The notes: generated by a model from the letters alone, not told the origin. 48,231 bases of DNA from Kiritimatiellia bacterium (GCA_027858965.1 JAQIBS010000046.1:1-48231); one strand, 5' to 3'; shown: positions 32,924 through 43,227, counted from the first letter of the stretch. Numbers and translations: made by a program.

Positions 32924-33289
32924 TCAGACTACTTCCGGGGCCAGTGAAACAATCTTCATGAAATTCTTATCACGCAACTCACGGGCAACAGGCCCGAAAA
33001 TACGTGAACCAATCGGATTCAGTTTGACATCAACGATCACACATGCGTTCTGATCGAATCGTACAAAGGAACCATCGGCGCGGCGAATAGGATGACCGGT
33101 GCGAACAACAATAGCTGTCTGAACCGTACCTTTTTTAACGGCACCTGTAGGAGTTGCCTCCTTGATTGCAACACGGATTTTATCGCCAACATAAGCATAT
33201 TGCTTACGCTGTCCGAGGACTCGAAAACACATAGCAAGCTTTGCTCCGGTGTTATCTGCAACCACCAATTCAGTCTGTTCCTGAACCAT
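32924..33289 (-). CDS. rplN: 50S ribosomal protein L14
   Basis: The protein is 121 aa, starting [20 protein letters not shown], with the family pattern [10 protein letters not shown] and [13 protein letters not shown]. It lies at the subunit interface. Only one base separates it from rpsQ, which suggests coupled translation. Confidence 0.97.
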   Translation of the reverse strand: MVQEQTELVVADNTGAKLAMCFRVLGQRKQYAYVGDKIRVAIKEATPTGAVKKGTVQTAIVVRTGHPIRRADGSFVRFDQNACVIVDVKLNPIGSRIFGPVARELRDKNFMKIVSLAPEVV

Positions 33290-33290
33290 G

Positions 33291-33554
33291 TTACTTGTCC
33301 TCCGATTTTACAATACGCCAGCGCTTGGTAGCACTCAGCGGACGAGTATCAACGATTTTGACGGTATCGCCAACTTTTGCTGAGTTATCCTCATCATGTA
33401 CATGAAACTTATTAGACTTTTTGATCACTTTGCCATAGAGAGGGTGACGCTCGCGGCGCTCGACCTTTACGACAACGGATTTTTCTCCGCTCTTGCTCAC
33501 AACCAATCCTTTACGGACTTTACGATTGCCGCGGGTCTCAATATTTTCGGCCAT
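33291..33554 (-). CDS. rpsQ: 30S ribosomal protein S17
   Basis: The protein is 87 aa. [40 protein letters not shown] and the end [16 protein letters not shown] are diagnostic for this OB-fold protein that binds the 5' domain of 16S rRNA. One base separates it from rpmC and one from rplN. Confidence 0.97.
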   Translation of the reverse strand: MAENIETRGNRKVRKGLVVSKSGEKSVVVKVERRERHPLYGKVIKKSNKFHVHDEDNSAKVGDTVKIVDTRPLSATKRWRIVKSEDK

Positions 33555-33555
33555 A

Positions 33556-33750
33556 TTATTTAGCCTCCTGCTGAGCTTTTACAGTTTTCATACGCGCAAT
33601 CTCACGGCGCAGCGTACGGATATGAATCGGTTTATCAGCCCCCGCGCCGGATTTATGCCTTATGCGTAAATCCATTAAATTCTGAGCCGCCTCCTGAATT
33701 TTATTATCCAGTTCAACAACTCCCATCTCTTTAAGATCTCTTGCTTTCAT
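33556..33750 (-). CDS. rpmC: 50S ribosomal protein L29
   Basis: The protein is 64 aa, a helical hairpin: LKEMGVVELDNKIQEAAQNL then LMDLRIRHKSG, and a tail with IRTLRREIARMKTV. It sits at the polypeptide exit, where trigger factor and SRP bind. Confidence 0.95.
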   Translation of the reverse strand: MKARDLKEMGVVELDNKIQEAAQNLMDLRIRHKSGAGADKPIHIRTLRREIARMKTVKAQQEAK

Positions 33751-33755
33751 TGCGC

Positions 33756-34178
33756 TTAGGCTCCTTTACCATGACGTGATACCAGCACAGTGCGGATTCC
33801 CAGTTTTGTGTCAGCCAATCTCAAGCACTCACGTGCAATGGTATCGGAAACTCCGGCAATCTCGAACAAAATCTTACCTGGCAGAATAACGGCGACCCAC
33901 AATTCCGGGTTACCTTTACCTCCGCCCATACGAACTTCGATCGGCTTACGTGTAATCGGTTTGTCCGGGAAAATACGGATCCATAACTTACCTTTACGCT
34001 TCATATGACGGTTGATAACAACACGGCATGCTTCAATCTGCGTATTAGTAATATATCCGCGCCCCATGGCTTTCATGCCAAACTCACCATAAGCGAGTGT
34101 TGCGCCTGATGTGGCAAAGCCAGCACGATTACCTTTATTTTGTTTACGGAACTTAGTCCGTTTAGGCATTAGAGGCAT
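33756..34178 (-). CDS. rplP: 50S ribosomal protein L16
   Basis: The protein is 140 aa with the [14 protein letters not shown] start, [20 protein letters not shown] and [19 protein letters not shown] at 34178 follows AGGAGG by five bases, and translation starts inside the last 17 bp of rpsC. An internal ATG at 34169 (MPKRTK) and a longer frame to 34199 are alternatives. It is needed for peptidyl-transferase-site assembly. Confidence 0.96.
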   Translation of the reverse strand: MPLMPKRTKFRKQNKGNRAGFATSGATLAYGEFGMKAMGRGYITNTQIEACRVVINRHMKRKGKLWIRIFPDKPITRKPIEVRMGGGKGNPELWVAVILPGKILFEIAGVSDTIARECLRLADTKLGIRTVLVSRHGKGA

Positions 34179-34839
34179 CTCTTCTCCTCCTCTGTCCACC
34201 GGACCGAACCGGCTGGAAATCGTCTTTCTTACAGATCCAGACCTTAATACCGATCAAACCAGCGGTAGTCATTGCCTCAGCAACACCGTAGTCGATGTTG
34301 GCACGTAGTGTGTGCAGCGGGACTTTTCCCTTTTTGCTCCACTCAATACGGGCAATTTCCGCACCGTTAATACGACCGGCACAACGAATCTTGATCCCAT
34401 CAACGCCCATATCCATCGCGACCTTCTCGGCACGCTTCATGGCACGTTTAATTGCTACACGGCGTTCAACCTGCTGTGCAATGCTTTCAGCTACCAGCTG
34501 TGCATCTGCATCAGGATCACGTACCTCATGAATCTCGAGGTAGATTTCCTTGCCTGTTTTAGTAACCAGTTCCTGACGGATCTTTTCAACGTCCTGTCCC
34601 TTGCGGCCAATGACCACACCTGGACGGGCTGTGAAAAGATTAACTCGTACACGGTTTGCATATCTTTCGATCAGGATCTTTGTGATCGCTGCGTTCTCAA
34701 GACGCTTTTTAACCGCTGTCCGAATCATCGAGTCTTCTGCAAGCAGCTCGCCGAACTGCTTCTTATTGGCATACCAGCGGCTACGCCACTGTTTGTTTAC
34801 CGCAACTCGAAAACCTATTGGATTAACTTTCTGTCCCAA
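34162..34839 (-). CDS. rpsC: 30S ribosomal protein S3
   Basis: The protein is 225 aa. [11 protein letters not shown] start, KH motif region [17 protein letters not shown], then the C-terminal [21 protein letters not shown]. It forms part of the mRNA entry tunnel. The preceding 39-bp gap after rplV holds a small GC-rich hairpin with a T-run. Confidence 0.97.
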   Translation of the reverse strand: MGQKVNPIGFRVAVNKQWRSRWYANKKQFGELLAEDSMIRTAVKKRLENAAITKILIERYANRVRVNLFTARPGVVIGRKGQDVEKIRQELVTKTGKEIYLEIHEVRDPDADAQLVAESIAQQVERRVAIKRAMKRAEKVAMDMGVDGIKIRCAGRINGAEIARIEWSKKGKVPLHTLRANIDYGVAEAMTTAGLIGIKVWICKKDDFQPVRSGGQRRRRDASNA

Positions 34840-34878
34840 CTTTTCGCTCCTTAATTCTATAAAAAAGCCGCCGGCCTT

Positions 34879-35214
34879 TTACTGACCGTCGGTCAGGACC
34901 ACCTTGCAATGACAAGTACATTTTGCAATAGGGCTGGCGCTTCCGCGGGCCCGTGGCCAAAAACGACGCATGGTCGCACCTTCATCAAACACACTCATCT
35001 TTACAGTCAGTGTGTCAACATCAAGGTTATCATTATTTTTCGCGTTAGCAATAGCGGATTTAAGTGTCTTACTTAAAAACGTTGCGGCTTTACGCGGACT
35101 AAACTCTACTACTTTCAGAGCGGCAGCAATAGACAATCCCTGGACTTCACGAGCCAAAGGACGACCTTTCTGTGCTGACATTCTGCAATTACGGGTAGTG
35201 GCAGTCACTTCCAT
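34879..35214 (-). CDS. rplV: 50S ribosomal protein L22
   Basis: The protein is 111 aa. NCRMSAQKGRPLAREVQGL start and the tunnel loop GATMRRFWPRARGSASPI are present. The tail KCTCHCKVVL has three Cys where most bacteria have RTSHITVVV-type residues, a small oddity. It lies between rpsS and rpsC. Confidence 0.95.
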   Translation of the reverse strand: MEVTATTRNCRMSAQKGRPLAREVQGLSIAAALKVVEFSPRKAATFLSKTLKSAIANAKNNDNLDVDTLTVKMSVFDEGATMRRFWPRARGSASPIAKCTCHCKVVLTDGQ

Positions 35215-35227
35215 AGTTCAAACTCCC

Positions 35228-35494
35228 TTACTTACCACCGCCACCGTGACTACGGAAGGTACGTGTAGGTGCAAATTCACCCAGACGATGTCCAACCATA
35301 TTCTCAGTGATGAAAATCGGTACATGTTGTTTACCATTGTGAATAGCAAATGTGAGTCCAACAAAATCCGGCAGGATCATAGAACGGCGTGACCAGGTCT
35401 TGATCGGCTGTTTTTTGCCAGAGGCATTCATCTTCTCGACTTTATCGAGCAGGCACTTCTCAACGTAAGGGCCTTTTTTGATTGACCTTGCCAT
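35228..35494 (-). CDS. rpsS: 30S ribosomal protein S19
   Basis: The protein is 88 aa. [37 protein letters not shown] and [17 protein letters not shown] are signature segments. It lies in the head of the small subunit next to S13. Three bases separate it from rplB. Confidence 0.97.
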   Translation of the reverse strand: MARSIKKGPYVEKCLLDKVEKMNASGKKQPIKTWSRRSMILPDFVGLTFAIHNGKQHVPIFITENMVGHRLGEFAPTRTFRSHGGGGK

Positions 35495-35497
35495 GCG

Positions 35498-36322
35498 TTA
35501 TTTCCTCCTCTTAAGAATAAATCTGCTGCTGGTCTTTTTGCGATTACGAGTCTTACCGCCCTTAGACAGCTTGCCCCATGGTGATTGCGGATGACCGCCA
35601 CCTGAGGTACGTCCCTCACCACCACCCATAGGATGATCGATCGGATTCATCGCAACACCGCGAACTGTAGGACGGATACCCATCCAACGTTTACGGCCAG
35701 CTTTACCAAGCTTAACCTTACCCCAGTCCGCATTACCGACTGCACCAATGGTTGCCAGACACTTCGCATTAACGAGCCGCATCTCACCTGAGGGCAGACG
35801 CAGAGTGACATACTTGCCATCGCGTGCCTGCAGAATGCAGCTGTTACCAGCACTACGTGCCATCTTGCCACCTTGACCAGGCACCAGCTCAATGTTATGA
35901 ATCTGCAATCCCAATGGAATAAGTTCCAATGGAAGAGCATTTCCAACAGTTGGCTCAGCCTCCGGTCCTGACATAACAGCATCGTTAACCTGCAATCCGG
36001 CTGGTGCAAGAATGTAACGCTTTTCACCGTCAACATACTTAAGCAATGCCAGATTAGCTGTGCGGTTTGGATCGTAAGCAATTGCCTCGACGCGAGCGGG
36101 AATACCGATCTTGTCACGGCTAAAATCAACAATACGATAACGACGCTTAACTCCACCACCACGATGACGTGTTGTAATACGTCCATGGTTGTTACGTCCC
36201 GCTTTGCTTTTGAGAGCTACCGTCAACTTGCGCTGTGGCTTCTTCTCTGTAATCTCTTCGAAGGTATGCGCCACTCTGTGACGTAAGCCCTCACTTCTAG
36301 GTTTAAATGTTTTAAGACCCAT
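35498..36322 (-). CDS. rplB: 50S ribosomal protein L2
   Basis: The protein is 274 aa, of usual length. [35 protein letters not shown] and the conserved [10 protein letters not shown] loop are present. That loop reads DHPMGGGEG, where many bacteria have His in place of Met. It is a core peptidyl-transferase protein. Confidence 0.97.
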   Translation of the reverse strand: MGLKTFKPRSEGLRHRVAHTFEEITEKKPQRKLTVALKSKAGRNNHGRITTRHRGGGVKRRYRIVDFSRDKIGIPARVEAIAYDPNRTANLALLKYVDGEKRYILAPAGLQVNDAVMSGPEAEPTVGNALPLELIPLGLQIHNIELVPGQGGKMARSAGNSCILQARDGKYVTLRLPSGEMRLVNAKCLATIGAVGNADWGKVKLGKAGRKRWMGIRPTVRGVAMNPIDHPMGGGEGRTSGGGHPQSPWGKLSKGGKTRNRKKTSSRFILKRRK

Positions 36323-36342
36323 GGTTCTTTCCTCCAGCGACG

Positions 36343-36621
36343 TTATACAGTCTCAATACGTTCACCGCTTTTAACCGTCACGATTGCGCGTTTCCAATTC
36401 TTGGCACGCACAACGCGACGATTTTTCAGTGTACGCATCTCGCCCTTGTAGTTCTGGGTGTTAACCGAAAGAACATGCACACCAAACTGTTTCTCAACAG
36501 CCTGTTTGATCTCAATCTTGTTTGCCTTGGGAGCAACCTCGAGAATGTACTTGTTTTCGTACGCCAGCAGCGTACCTTTCTCTGTTATCTGAACCCTGTG
36601 GATGATATTTGTATGCTTCAT
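36343..36621 (-). CDS. rplW: 50S ribosomal protein L23
   Basis: The protein is 92 aa. [40 protein letters not shown] and a basic tail with [13 protein letters not shown] match the family. It forms the docking site for trigger factor and SRP at the tunnel exit. It overlaps rplD by 4 bp. Confidence 0.95.
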   Translation of the reverse strand: MKHTNIIHRVQITEKGTLLAYENKYILEVAPKANKIEIKQAVEKQFGVHVLSVNTQNYKGEMRTLKNRRVVRAKNWKRAIVTVKSGERIETV

Positions 36622-37259
36622 ACTTTCACCTCCGTGGTGCTCATACGCTCAGTCAAGGCATCAAACCCTGCTTTTGAGGCAACAATGTTGCGGTACAAAA
36701 GCAATGAATATACACTAACTTCAACAGCGGTGGCAACCTCAACCTTTTGCAAATTGCGAGAGGCCAGTGTCAGCTTTTCATCATACTCATCAACAACAAT
36801 CAGAACCGAACGCTCAAAACCCATCTTTGCCAGCATGGTTTTAAGTGTTTTGGTCTTGGCATCTGCCAAATCAAATCTATCAATCACAGAAATCTGACCG
36901 TCATTAATCTTCTCACTCAGTGCACGCGAAAATGCCAATTTGGCAACCTTCTTGTTGATCTTCTGAGAGAAATCACGTGGTTTAGGACCAAAGGCAACAG
37001 CACCGCCACGCCATACAGGACTCTGACGATAACCCGCACGGGCACGTCCAGTTCCCTTTTGACGCCATGGCTTTTTGTTGCTTCCGGCAACCTCACCCTT
37101 ACTTTTCGTACAGGCAGTTCCTACGCGACGAGCATTCCGCCAGGCCACAACAGTGTCCTTAACAGCCTGTGAGCCTTTTTCCAGCTCCAGCTTCTCGTCG
37201 GCAAAAGAGATCTCTTCAGTAGAGTCGCCAGCCGAATTAAATAATTTAATCGTACTCAT
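36618..37259 (-). CDS. rplD: 50S ribosomal protein L4
   Basis: The protein is 213 aa. The tunnel loop KPWRQKGTGRARAGYRQSPVWRG region and the following GPKPRDFSQKINKK are diagnostic. ATG at 37259 has GGTGGAG just upstream. The frame to 37274 adds five residues. In E. coli L4 represses its own S10 operon. No matching leader was recognised here. Confidence 0.95.
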   Translation of the reverse strand: MSTIKLFNSAGDSTEEISFADEKLELEKGSQAVKDTVVAWRNARRVGTACTKSKGEVAGSNKKPWRQKGTGRARAGYRQSPVWRGGAVAFGPKPRDFSQKINKKVAKLAFSRALSEKINDGQISVIDRFDLADAKTKTLKTMLAKMGFERSVLIVVDEYDEKLTLASRNLQKVEVATAVEVSVYSLLLYRNIVASKAGFDALTERMSTTEVKV

Positions 37260-37275
37260 CTTTTCTCCACCCAAA

Positions 37276-37902
37276 TTATTTCTTCAGGGCTTTTTTAATA
37301 ATGACTACGCCATTCTTAGGTCCTGGAATGCTACCGCGTACCAGCAACAGATTGTCCTCACCGCGCACCTGCACAACTGTTAAATTGCGTGCTTTGCGAT
37401 TGACTGATCCCATATGACCCGGCATCTTCTTACCCTTCTGAACTTCACCAGGAAATTCACAGGCACCAATAGAACCGACTCGGCGTTTAGAGTGACCGCC
37501 ATGTGTCTGCTGACCACCAGCGAAACGATAACGGCGAATAACACCCGAAAAACCGCGTCCCTTGGAGATACCTGACACATCAACGTACTTCACGTCATCA
37601 AAAATACCAACCGTTACATTCTCACCAGCTTTAACCTCTTCGCCTTCAGCGAGAGGAAACTCTCTTGTGATTCTACACGGTTTAACAGTAGCCTTTTCAA
37701 AGTGCTTCAGCATCGATTTTGTCATACGATGCGGCTTCTGTTCCTCAAACCCGAGCTGCACGGCGTTATAGCCGTCGGTTTCAGTGGTCTTCACCTGGAC
37801 AACAGGGCATGGACCTACTTCAATTACAGTTACCGGAATTCGGCGACCCTGATCATCAAAAACCTGAGTCATTCCAATCTTCTTACCAATCAAACCTTCC
37901 AT
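37276..37902 (-). CDS. rplC: 50S ribosomal protein L3
   Basis: The protein is 208 aa. GLIGKKIGMTQVFDDQGRRI start, then GRGFSGVIRRYRFAGG and QKGKKMPGHMGSVN. The loop has His where E. coli L3 carries its methylated Gln150. ATG at 37902 has AAGGA upstream. The GTG at 37911 is too close to that site. Confidence 0.95.
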   Translation of the reverse strand: MEGLIGKKIGMTQVFDDQGRRIPVTVIEVGPCPVVQVKTTETDGYNAVQLGFEEQKPHRMTKSMLKHFEKATVKPCRITREFPLAEGEEVKAGENVTVGIFDDVKYVDVSGISKGRGFSGVIRRYRFAGGQQTHGGHSKRRVGSIGACEFPGEVQKGKKMPGHMGSVNRKARNLTVVQVRGEDNLLLVRGSIPGPKNGVVIIKKALKK

Positions 37903-37916
37903 CGTGTTCACCGTCC

Positions 37917-38225
37917 TTAAATTTTAATTGTGATGTCCACGCCAGCTGGCAGATTCAGTTTCTTGAGCTCTTCTACAGTTTTACCTGTAGGGCCCACAAT
38001 ATCGAGCAAACGCTTGTGTGTACGCATCTCGAACTGATCCATAGACTTTTTGTCTACATGTGGAGAGCGGTTGACCGTAAAGCGCTCTATCCTCGTTGGT
38101 AGAGGAATAGGGCCTACAACCTGTGCTCCCGTTCCGCGGGCTGTATCGATGATATCACCGACCGCCTGGTCCAGTACTCTATGATCGTACGCTTGCAAAC
38201 GTATGCGTATTCGCTGACCTTGCAT
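37917..38225 (-). CDS. rpsJ: 30S ribosomal protein S10
   Basis: The protein is 102 aa. [38 protein letters not shown] and [14 protein letters not shown] are signature segments. In many bacteria tuf stands just upstream, but here rpsJ follows fusA after 7 bp, which joins the str and S10 operons directly. Confidence 0.97.
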   Translation of the reverse strand: MQGQRIRIRLQAYDHRVLDQAVGDIIDTARGTGAQVVGPIPLPTRIERFTVNRSPHVDKKSMDQFEMRTHKRLLDIVGPTGKTVEELKKLNLPAGVDITIKI

Positions 38226-38232
38226 TCTTACG

Positions 38233-40368
38233 TTACCTGTTCAGTAGTTGTTCTTTTACAGTTCGTGGCATCACTGCAAACTCACCAGTCTGCATTGTGT
38301 AGCTGGCTCGGCCGCGTGAAAGCGACCGGATTACAGTGGAATACCCAAACAGCTCTGCCAACGGGACGCGAGCGTTAACAATCTGCATGTCACCACGCGT
38401 TGTCATATCACTCACAGAACCGCGACGCCCGTTTATATCCCCGATTATGTCCCCTACAGACTCTGCCGGGGTTTCAATATCAAGGGACATGATAGGCTCA
38501 AGTAATTCCGGTCCGGCAGCCAAAGCCGCCTCTCGGAATCCCATTACAGCCGCAGTTCTGAACGCTACGTCTGTTGCCGTCTCATCTTCCATCGTAACGA
38601 TATCCGTCACCCGGGCAAGCACATCTGTCATAGGATAGCGTGCTAAGACCCCGGTTAATATACCGTCCGTCAATCCTTGCTTTACGCAGTCGGCCAATTT
38701 AATATTGGGAAGCTTCCTCAAGGCTGCTGCGCTTATTTCAGCGACATGTCCCTTGCCTCGCTTCTGAGGTAAAACCTCAACTTCCAATTGCACGTAATGC
38801 CGTTTTCCGCCCAGCTCGCGGTCAAAGAGATAAATCGCTTTGCCCTCGCCTGTAACGGTCTCGTAGTACGATACCATTGGACGACCAGTATTGGCCTGAC
38901 ACTTAAACTCACGGTTCAGACGGTCCACCAATATTTCCAGGTGTAATTCGCCCATACCGCTTAAAATCGTCTGCCCTGACTCAGGGTCTATTCTTATCTG
39001 ACAAGTGGGGTCCTCGGCTGCCAATAACTTCATTGACTCTGTCAGTTTATCTTTATCTGCCCGTGATTTTGGCTCAATCGCCATAAACATCACCGGTTCC
39101 GGTGCCACGATGCGCTCCAGGTAAACGGGCTGATGCTCGGCACAAAGGGTGTCGCCGGTAGTCACATCTTTCAGTCCAACAATTGCGCCGATCTGACCTG
39201 CATCCAGAACATCAACTTCGGTCTGGCTGTCAGCAAACAAACGCACAATCTTCATTACCCGCATGCGTTTTTTCATCCGTGGATTAAAAACATTCTGTCC
39301 CTTGCGGATCTGCCCACCATAAACGCGGGTGAAAAACAATCTTCCTACAAACGGATCTACGGCTATCTTAAACACCAGCGATGTCAACGAAGCTTCAAGG
39401 GTGTTAGCACGAACAACCTTCTCTTCCGTCTTTAAATCAGTTGCCTCAACAGTCGGACGATCAGCGGGTGATGGCAGATACCATACAATTGCGTCCAGCA
39501 GCTGTTGAACTCCCTTGTTACGAAGTGCGGTGCCGCACAGGACAGGGACAATCCGGTTTGCCACAACGTTGCGGCGAATAGAATCGCGTAGGGTCTCTAC
39601 GGATAAATCGGGGTCTTCAAGATACTGTTCTAAAATCTCTTCATCGCTCTCGGCAACAACCTCGCAGAGCTCAGCACGGGCCAGGATAGCATCGTCCATC
39701 AAATCTGCTGGAATATCTTCCTCTTTGAAATCGCGTCCGTCGCCTTCGAATGTAAGTGCACGCATCTCAATCAGATCAATGACACCCTTAAAATCTTCAG
39801 CCTGACCAATTGGAAGCTGCAAACAAACAGCATGAGCCTTTAGTTTGGAACGAATCTCATCCAGACAGACATGGAAATCCGCACCCATGCGGTCCATCTT
39901 ATTAATGAAAGCCAATCGAGGAACACTATAGCGATCAGCCTGTCTCCAGACAGTTTCAGATTGCGGTTGAACACCGCCGACAGCACAAAACACACCCACT
40001 GCACCATCAAGTACGCGTAAAGAGCGCTCAACCTCAATGGTGAAATCTACATGACCCGGCGTGTCGATTAAATTAATTTGGTGATCACGCCAGTTGCAGG
40101 TAATCGCCGCGCTAACAATTGTTATGCCACGCTCGCGTTCCTGCGTCATCCAGTCGGTAACAGTGTTGCCCTCGTCTACATTTCCCAGACGGTGCGTGCG
40201 CCCTGCGTAATACAGGATCCGCTCGGTCGTAGTTGTCTTTCCCGCATCAATATGCGCAACAACTCCGATATTCCGAACGTCAGAAAGCATAGCACTGCAT
40301 TCGCCCGGATTTTTTCCGGTCGTAGAGTCACCACGTTTCTTAGCCTTGCATTCCAAGACGCTCACCAT
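38233..40368 (-). CDS. fusA: translation elongation factor G
   Basis: The protein is up to 711 aa and catalyses ribosomal translocation with GTP. G1 AHIDAGKTT, the switch region [14 protein letters not shown]3 DTPGHVDF and G4 NKMD are intact. Domain III has [19 protein letters not shown] and domain V has [10 protein letters not shown]. The start is uncertain. ATG 40368 (weak AAGG three bases away) or the next-codon GTG gives a 26-residue extension, while ATG 40290 (MLSDVRNIG) gives the usual N-terminus but has no Shine-Dalgarno. It lies between rpsG and rpsJ, and the expected tuf gene is absent. Confidence 0.95.
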   Translation of the reverse strand: MVSVLECKAKKRGDSTTGKNPGECSAMLSDVRNIGVVAHIDAGKTTTTERILYYAGRTHRLGNVDEGNTVTDWMTQERERGITIVSAAITCNWRDHQINLIDTPGHVDFTIEVERSLRVLDGAVGVFCAVGGVQPQSETVWRQADRYSVPRLAFINKMDRMGADFHVCLDEIRSKLKAHAVCLQLPIGQAEDFKGVIDLIEMRALTFEGDGRDFKEEDIPADLMDDAILARAELCEVVAESDEEILEQYLEDPDLSVETLRDSIRRNVVANRIVPVLCGTALRNKGVQQLLDAIVWYLPSPADRPTVEATDLKTEEKVVRANTLEASLTSLVFKIAVDPFVGRLFFTRVYGGQIRKGQNVFNPRMKKRMRVMKIVRLFADSQTEVDVLDAGQIGAIVGLKDVTTGDTLCAEHQPVYLERIVAPEPVMFMAIEPKSRADKDKLTESMKLLAAEDPTCQIRIDPESGQTILSGMGELHLEILVDRLNREFKCQANTGRPMVSYYETVTGEGKAIYLFDRELGGKRHYVQLEVEVLPQKRGKGHVAEISAAALRKLPNIKLADCVKQGLTDGILTGVLARYPMTDVLARVTDIVTMEDETATDVAFRTAAVMGFREAALAAGPELLEPIMSLDIETPAESVGDIIGDINGRRGSVSDMTTRGDMQIVNARVPLAELFGYSTVIRSLSRGRASYTMQTGEFAVMPRTVKEQLLNR

Positions 40369-40436
40369 TTACCTTATTTTTCAAAGAACAAAATTGCGGA
40401 GGCTATTTTTTGTACCACCCCTGCAAACAAAATCAT

Positions 40437-40907
40437 TTACCACGCATAATGCGCGAAAGCTTTATTAGCCTGTGCCATTCTATGCACATCATCACGTTTC
40501 TTGACCACGTTGCCCTGATCATTATACGCATCCAGAAGCTCCGCTGCCACAGCCTTAGGCATTGGCAAACCGCGACGAGCTGAAGCAAACTGAGCCATCC
40601 AGCGCAGGGCCAGAGACATCTGACGTCCAGGACGGATTTCAACAGGAACAGGATAAGTTGTACCACCAACGCGGCGGGACTTAACTTCAACCTTAGGCTT
40701 CATGTTAGAGATCGCTCTATCAATGACTTCGATCGGATCTTTACCGCTCTTCTCTTTAATCTCTTCCATTGCACCGTAAACAATGCGCTCGGCGGTAGTT
40801 TTCTTACCACTCTTCATCAACGCACGAATCACGCGCGCCACAAGCTCGCTGTTATACTTAGGATCGATCGGTGCAATCCTCTTTACTGCTCTACGCCTTC
40901 TAGCCAT
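40437..40907 (-). CDS. rpsG: 30S ribosomal protein S7
   Basis: The protein is 156 aa. The signature DPKYNSELVARVIRALMKSG, the VGGTTYPVPVEIRPGR hairpin and a C-terminal end AFAHYAW are typical. It organises the head of the small subunit. It follows rpsL by 46 bp. Confidence 0.97.
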   Translation of the reverse strand: MARRRRAVKRIAPIDPKYNSELVARVIRALMKSGKKTTAERIVYGAMEEIKEKSGKDPIEVIDRAISNMKPKVEVKSRRVGGTTYPVPVEIRPGRQMSLALRWMAQFASARRGLPMPKAVAAELLDAYNDQGNVVKKRDDVHRMAQANKAFAHYAW

Positions 40908-40953
40908 TTTAGCCTCAATACACTGTAGTTTTTAAATCTGATTGAACGAATTT

Positions 40954-41334
40954 TTACTTGCCCGCTTTAGGACGCTTCACACCATACTTTGAACGACCTT
41001 GACGACGACCTTCAACACCAAGGGTGTCAAGACTTCCGCGTACAATATGGTAACGAACACCAGGCAAATCCTTTACACGACCGCCACGTACCAGTACAAC
41101 ACTATGTTCCTGTAGGTTATGACCTTCACCAGGAATATATGCTGTTACTTCATGACCGGTCGTCAAACGAACACGGGCCACCTTACGCAAAGCGGAGTTA
41201 GGTTTCTTAGGTGTCTGTGTCTTGACTACAAGACACACACCACGACGCTGAGGACATGCCTTCAACGCAGGTGAATTGCTCTTTTTGCGCATCGGTTTAC
41301 GACCCTTGCGCACTAACTGATTAATAGTCGGCAT
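40954..41334 (-). CDS. rpsL: 30S ribosomal protein S12
   Basis: The protein is 126 aa. [13 protein letters not shown] start, [19 protein letters not shown] with the wild-type Lys that determines streptomycin sensitivity, and [14 protein letters not shown]. It is a decoding-site protein and the first gene of the long minus-strand ribosomal operon. Confidence 0.97.
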   Translation of the reverse strand: MPTINQLVRKGRKPMRKKSNSPALKACPQRRGVCLVVKTQTPKKPNSALRKVARVRLTTGHEVTAYIPGEGHNLQEHSVVLVRGGRVKDLPGVRYHIVRGSLDTLGVEGRRQGRSKYGVKRPKAGK

Positions 41335-41703
41335 CTAAATCTCTTCCTTCTATTTGATACAAATGGACAGTTAATTTATCACAGTGGACGCCCATTCCGC
41401 AAGTGAGTTTTGTGATTATTTTGGTTTTTTTAATCTTCACTGAGTTTCCGTCGACTTCATCAACGTCATCAACCTCTGTCGACTCCGGCAGCAAGGCCAC
41501 CAAACGAAGTCGAAACAGTCGATGAAGTCGCCCACCACCAAACGAAGTCGCCCGAAGTCGAACCCGTCGGGGAAGTCGCTCCAAACCCGCCCCTACTCCA
41601 CCAGCTTCACCTCAACATAGCGCAGCACTCCTTTCTTCGTCTCTTCTCTGAGAACAGGAAACCGGCGGGTACCATACGCGCTCCTCCAGCTTTATCATGG
41701 TGC
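41335..41703. other. 369-bp leader region of the ribosomal operon
   Basis: It holds the heptamer cluster at 41452-41578 and presumably the operon promoter. A weak candidate on the minus strand is TTGCGG, then a 17-bp spacer, then ATAAAT, near 41370-41405. No terminator for the upstream SUMF1 gene and no leader-RNA fold were recognised. Confidence 0.4.
41452..41578. repeat. cluster of GAAGTCG heptamers
   Basis: GAAGTCG occurs five times on the plus strand (41506, 41524, 41544, 41554, 41572) and once on the minus strand (41452-41458). GTCGACTTCATC and GATGAAGTCG form an inverted pair. The cluster lies 120-245 bp upstream of rpsL. Confidence 0.65.
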
Positions 41704-42804
41704 TTAACGGCAGGCAGCCCGGAAGCCGATGCCGGAGTTGGCGTAGTCCGGGTAGGACCAGTACTCGAGGCCGCAACGCTGGTAGGGCGCGTAGTAGAGC
41801 CAACTCCCGCCCCGGATGAACCGGGAGGACCCTGACGCGTCATTACACCACTCCCAAACATTCCCCACCATATCATACAATCCATAGCCATTCGCCGCGA
41901 AAGCGCCCGCCGGACTCGTGTAGGGACAACCGCCTTCATCATAGGATGGATGATACCCTCGCATAGAACTTATATCGTAACTATATGAACTTGAACTATA
42001 ATAATTTGCTTGAGAGTGCGTAATCGTATCCCCCCACGGGAAACGCTTCCCTGATAGCCCACCGCGAGCCGCATGCTCCCACTCGTCATTGGTCGGCAAG
42101 CGATATCCATTCGCACTGAAGTTGCACGTCGGAGAACTTTGTCCCGCCCGGTACACGCTGCCGCTCACTGTGTAACACGGACTCCGTCCCTCTTTCTCAC
42201 TTCTGGCGTTGCACCACTTCACGCAGTCATACCAACTTACGGTATGCACCGGATGACTGGATGCCTTACCCAGACCCGCATGATCAAAGCTATAGCCGTT
42301 AACAACCGCCCAGCTGTAGACCACATCCCATTGCGCCTTCGCCACCTCAGTCGCATCCATATAAAATGTATTCACAGTCAGCGAATATGTACCGTAATCC
42401 GGGTCATTCCCGCTGTTCGTTCCACCCGGAATCCGCACCATACCCGAAGGAGCATCCGAATTACCGTCATCCGCCGTAATCGAAACAACCATGCTTTCAG
42501 AAAACTTCCCTTTGTAATCCGCTCCCGCATCCCAGACTATGCGCTTACCACTACCCGGTGTCATATTTGCGCCGACAGACCCGGAGAAGTGAGTTGATGG
42601 TACCGTCACGCCCCCATCCTTAATCACCACCGAGACTTCCAGCCTGTCGCCGTCACCATCAGCCACATCATAAAAGATATCCACCAGTGTTGCCCCACTC
42701 CGCTGACTCGCCCGCACATTACTAACCACAGGTGCATCACAGAAAGCAGTGCAGACAAGCGCAACAAAACCGACCAAAACAAACCATTTTCTAAACTTAA
42801 TCAT
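41704..42804 (-). CDS. exported SUMF1/FGE-fold protein
   Basis: The protein is 366 aa. A signal peptide (FRKWFVLVGFVALVCTAFC) is followed by an Ig/fibronectin-like domain (residues 22-110, VVSNVRASQRSGATLVDIFY). From about residue 120 comes the formylglycine-generating-enzyme fold: MVRIPGGTN, FYMDATEVAKAQWD, GYRLPTNDEWEHAARGG, GLYDMVGNVWEWCND, SSRFIRGGSWLY and a GFRAACR end. The pair of Cys five residues apart that aerobic FGE uses is not seen, so it is probably a binding or unknown-enzyme member and not a sulfatase activator. ATG at 42804 has AGGAG six bases upstream. It precedes rpsL on the same strand. Confidence 0.88.
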   Translation of the reverse strand: MIKFRKWFVLVGFVALVCTAFCDAPVVSNVRASQRSGATLVDIFYDVADGDGDRLEVSVVIKDGGVTVPSTHFSGSVGANMTPGSGKRIVWDAGADYKGKFSESMVVSITADDGNSDAPSGMVRIPGGTNSGNDPDYGTYSLTVNTFYMDATEVAKAQWDVVYSWAVVNGYSFDHAGLGKASSHPVHTVSWYDCVKWCNARSEKEGRSPCYTVSGSVYRAGQSSPTCNFSANGYRLPTNDEWEHAARGGLSGKRFPWGDTITHSQANYYSSSSYSYDISSMRGYHPSYDEGGCPYTSPAGAFAANGYGLYDMVGNVWEWCNDASGSSRFIRGGSWLYYAPYQRCGLEYWSYPDYANSGIGFRAACR

Positions 42805-43227
42805 CCTTCTCTCCTGATTACTGAATGCGGAAAACATTTCCCCGACGCATAACTTGACCGACAAAACATTTTATTCAAAAAAACTATTACCATCATATTT
42901 CAAACAATCCAACCTGATTAACACGTAAATACTAGCAAATTAATTCCGCTAGTTCAAATGAAAATATGCTGCTTTGCTGCTGCTATTTTTTCGAGGGCAT
43001 CGAGAGAATCGACTGATCCGAACTCGAAAAGCCGAATCGGTTCCCTCGACCCCCGTTATTCTCACACCAATTCCGTATTTGACTCATGCATATAAAAAAC
43101 GCATACTCATATGTATGAGAACAACTATAAATATTGATGATGACCTTGTGAAAAATGCGGAAAAGCTGACAGGGGTCAGAGAAAAAACATAGTTATAAAG
43201 AGGCAAACGCCATACAGGAGTATCATT
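42805..43227. other. 423-bp divergent intergenic region
   Basis: It lies between the SUMF1 gene (minus) and the DUF2339 gene (plus). Around 42998-43056, GGGCATCGAGAGAA and TTCCCTCGACCCC can form an imperfect hairpin. A VapB-like remnant occupies 43115-43192. No clear promoter boxes were recognised. Confidence 0.45.
43115..43192 (+). pseudogene. N-terminal remnant of a VapB-type antitoxin
   Basis: A 25-codon frame MRTTINIDDDLVKNAEKLTG followed by VREKT and a TAG matches the ribbon-helix-helix start of VapB antitoxins of the MRTTxNIDDxL family. A complete antitoxin is about 65-80 aa and is followed by vapC. Both are missing here. Confidence 0.75.
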
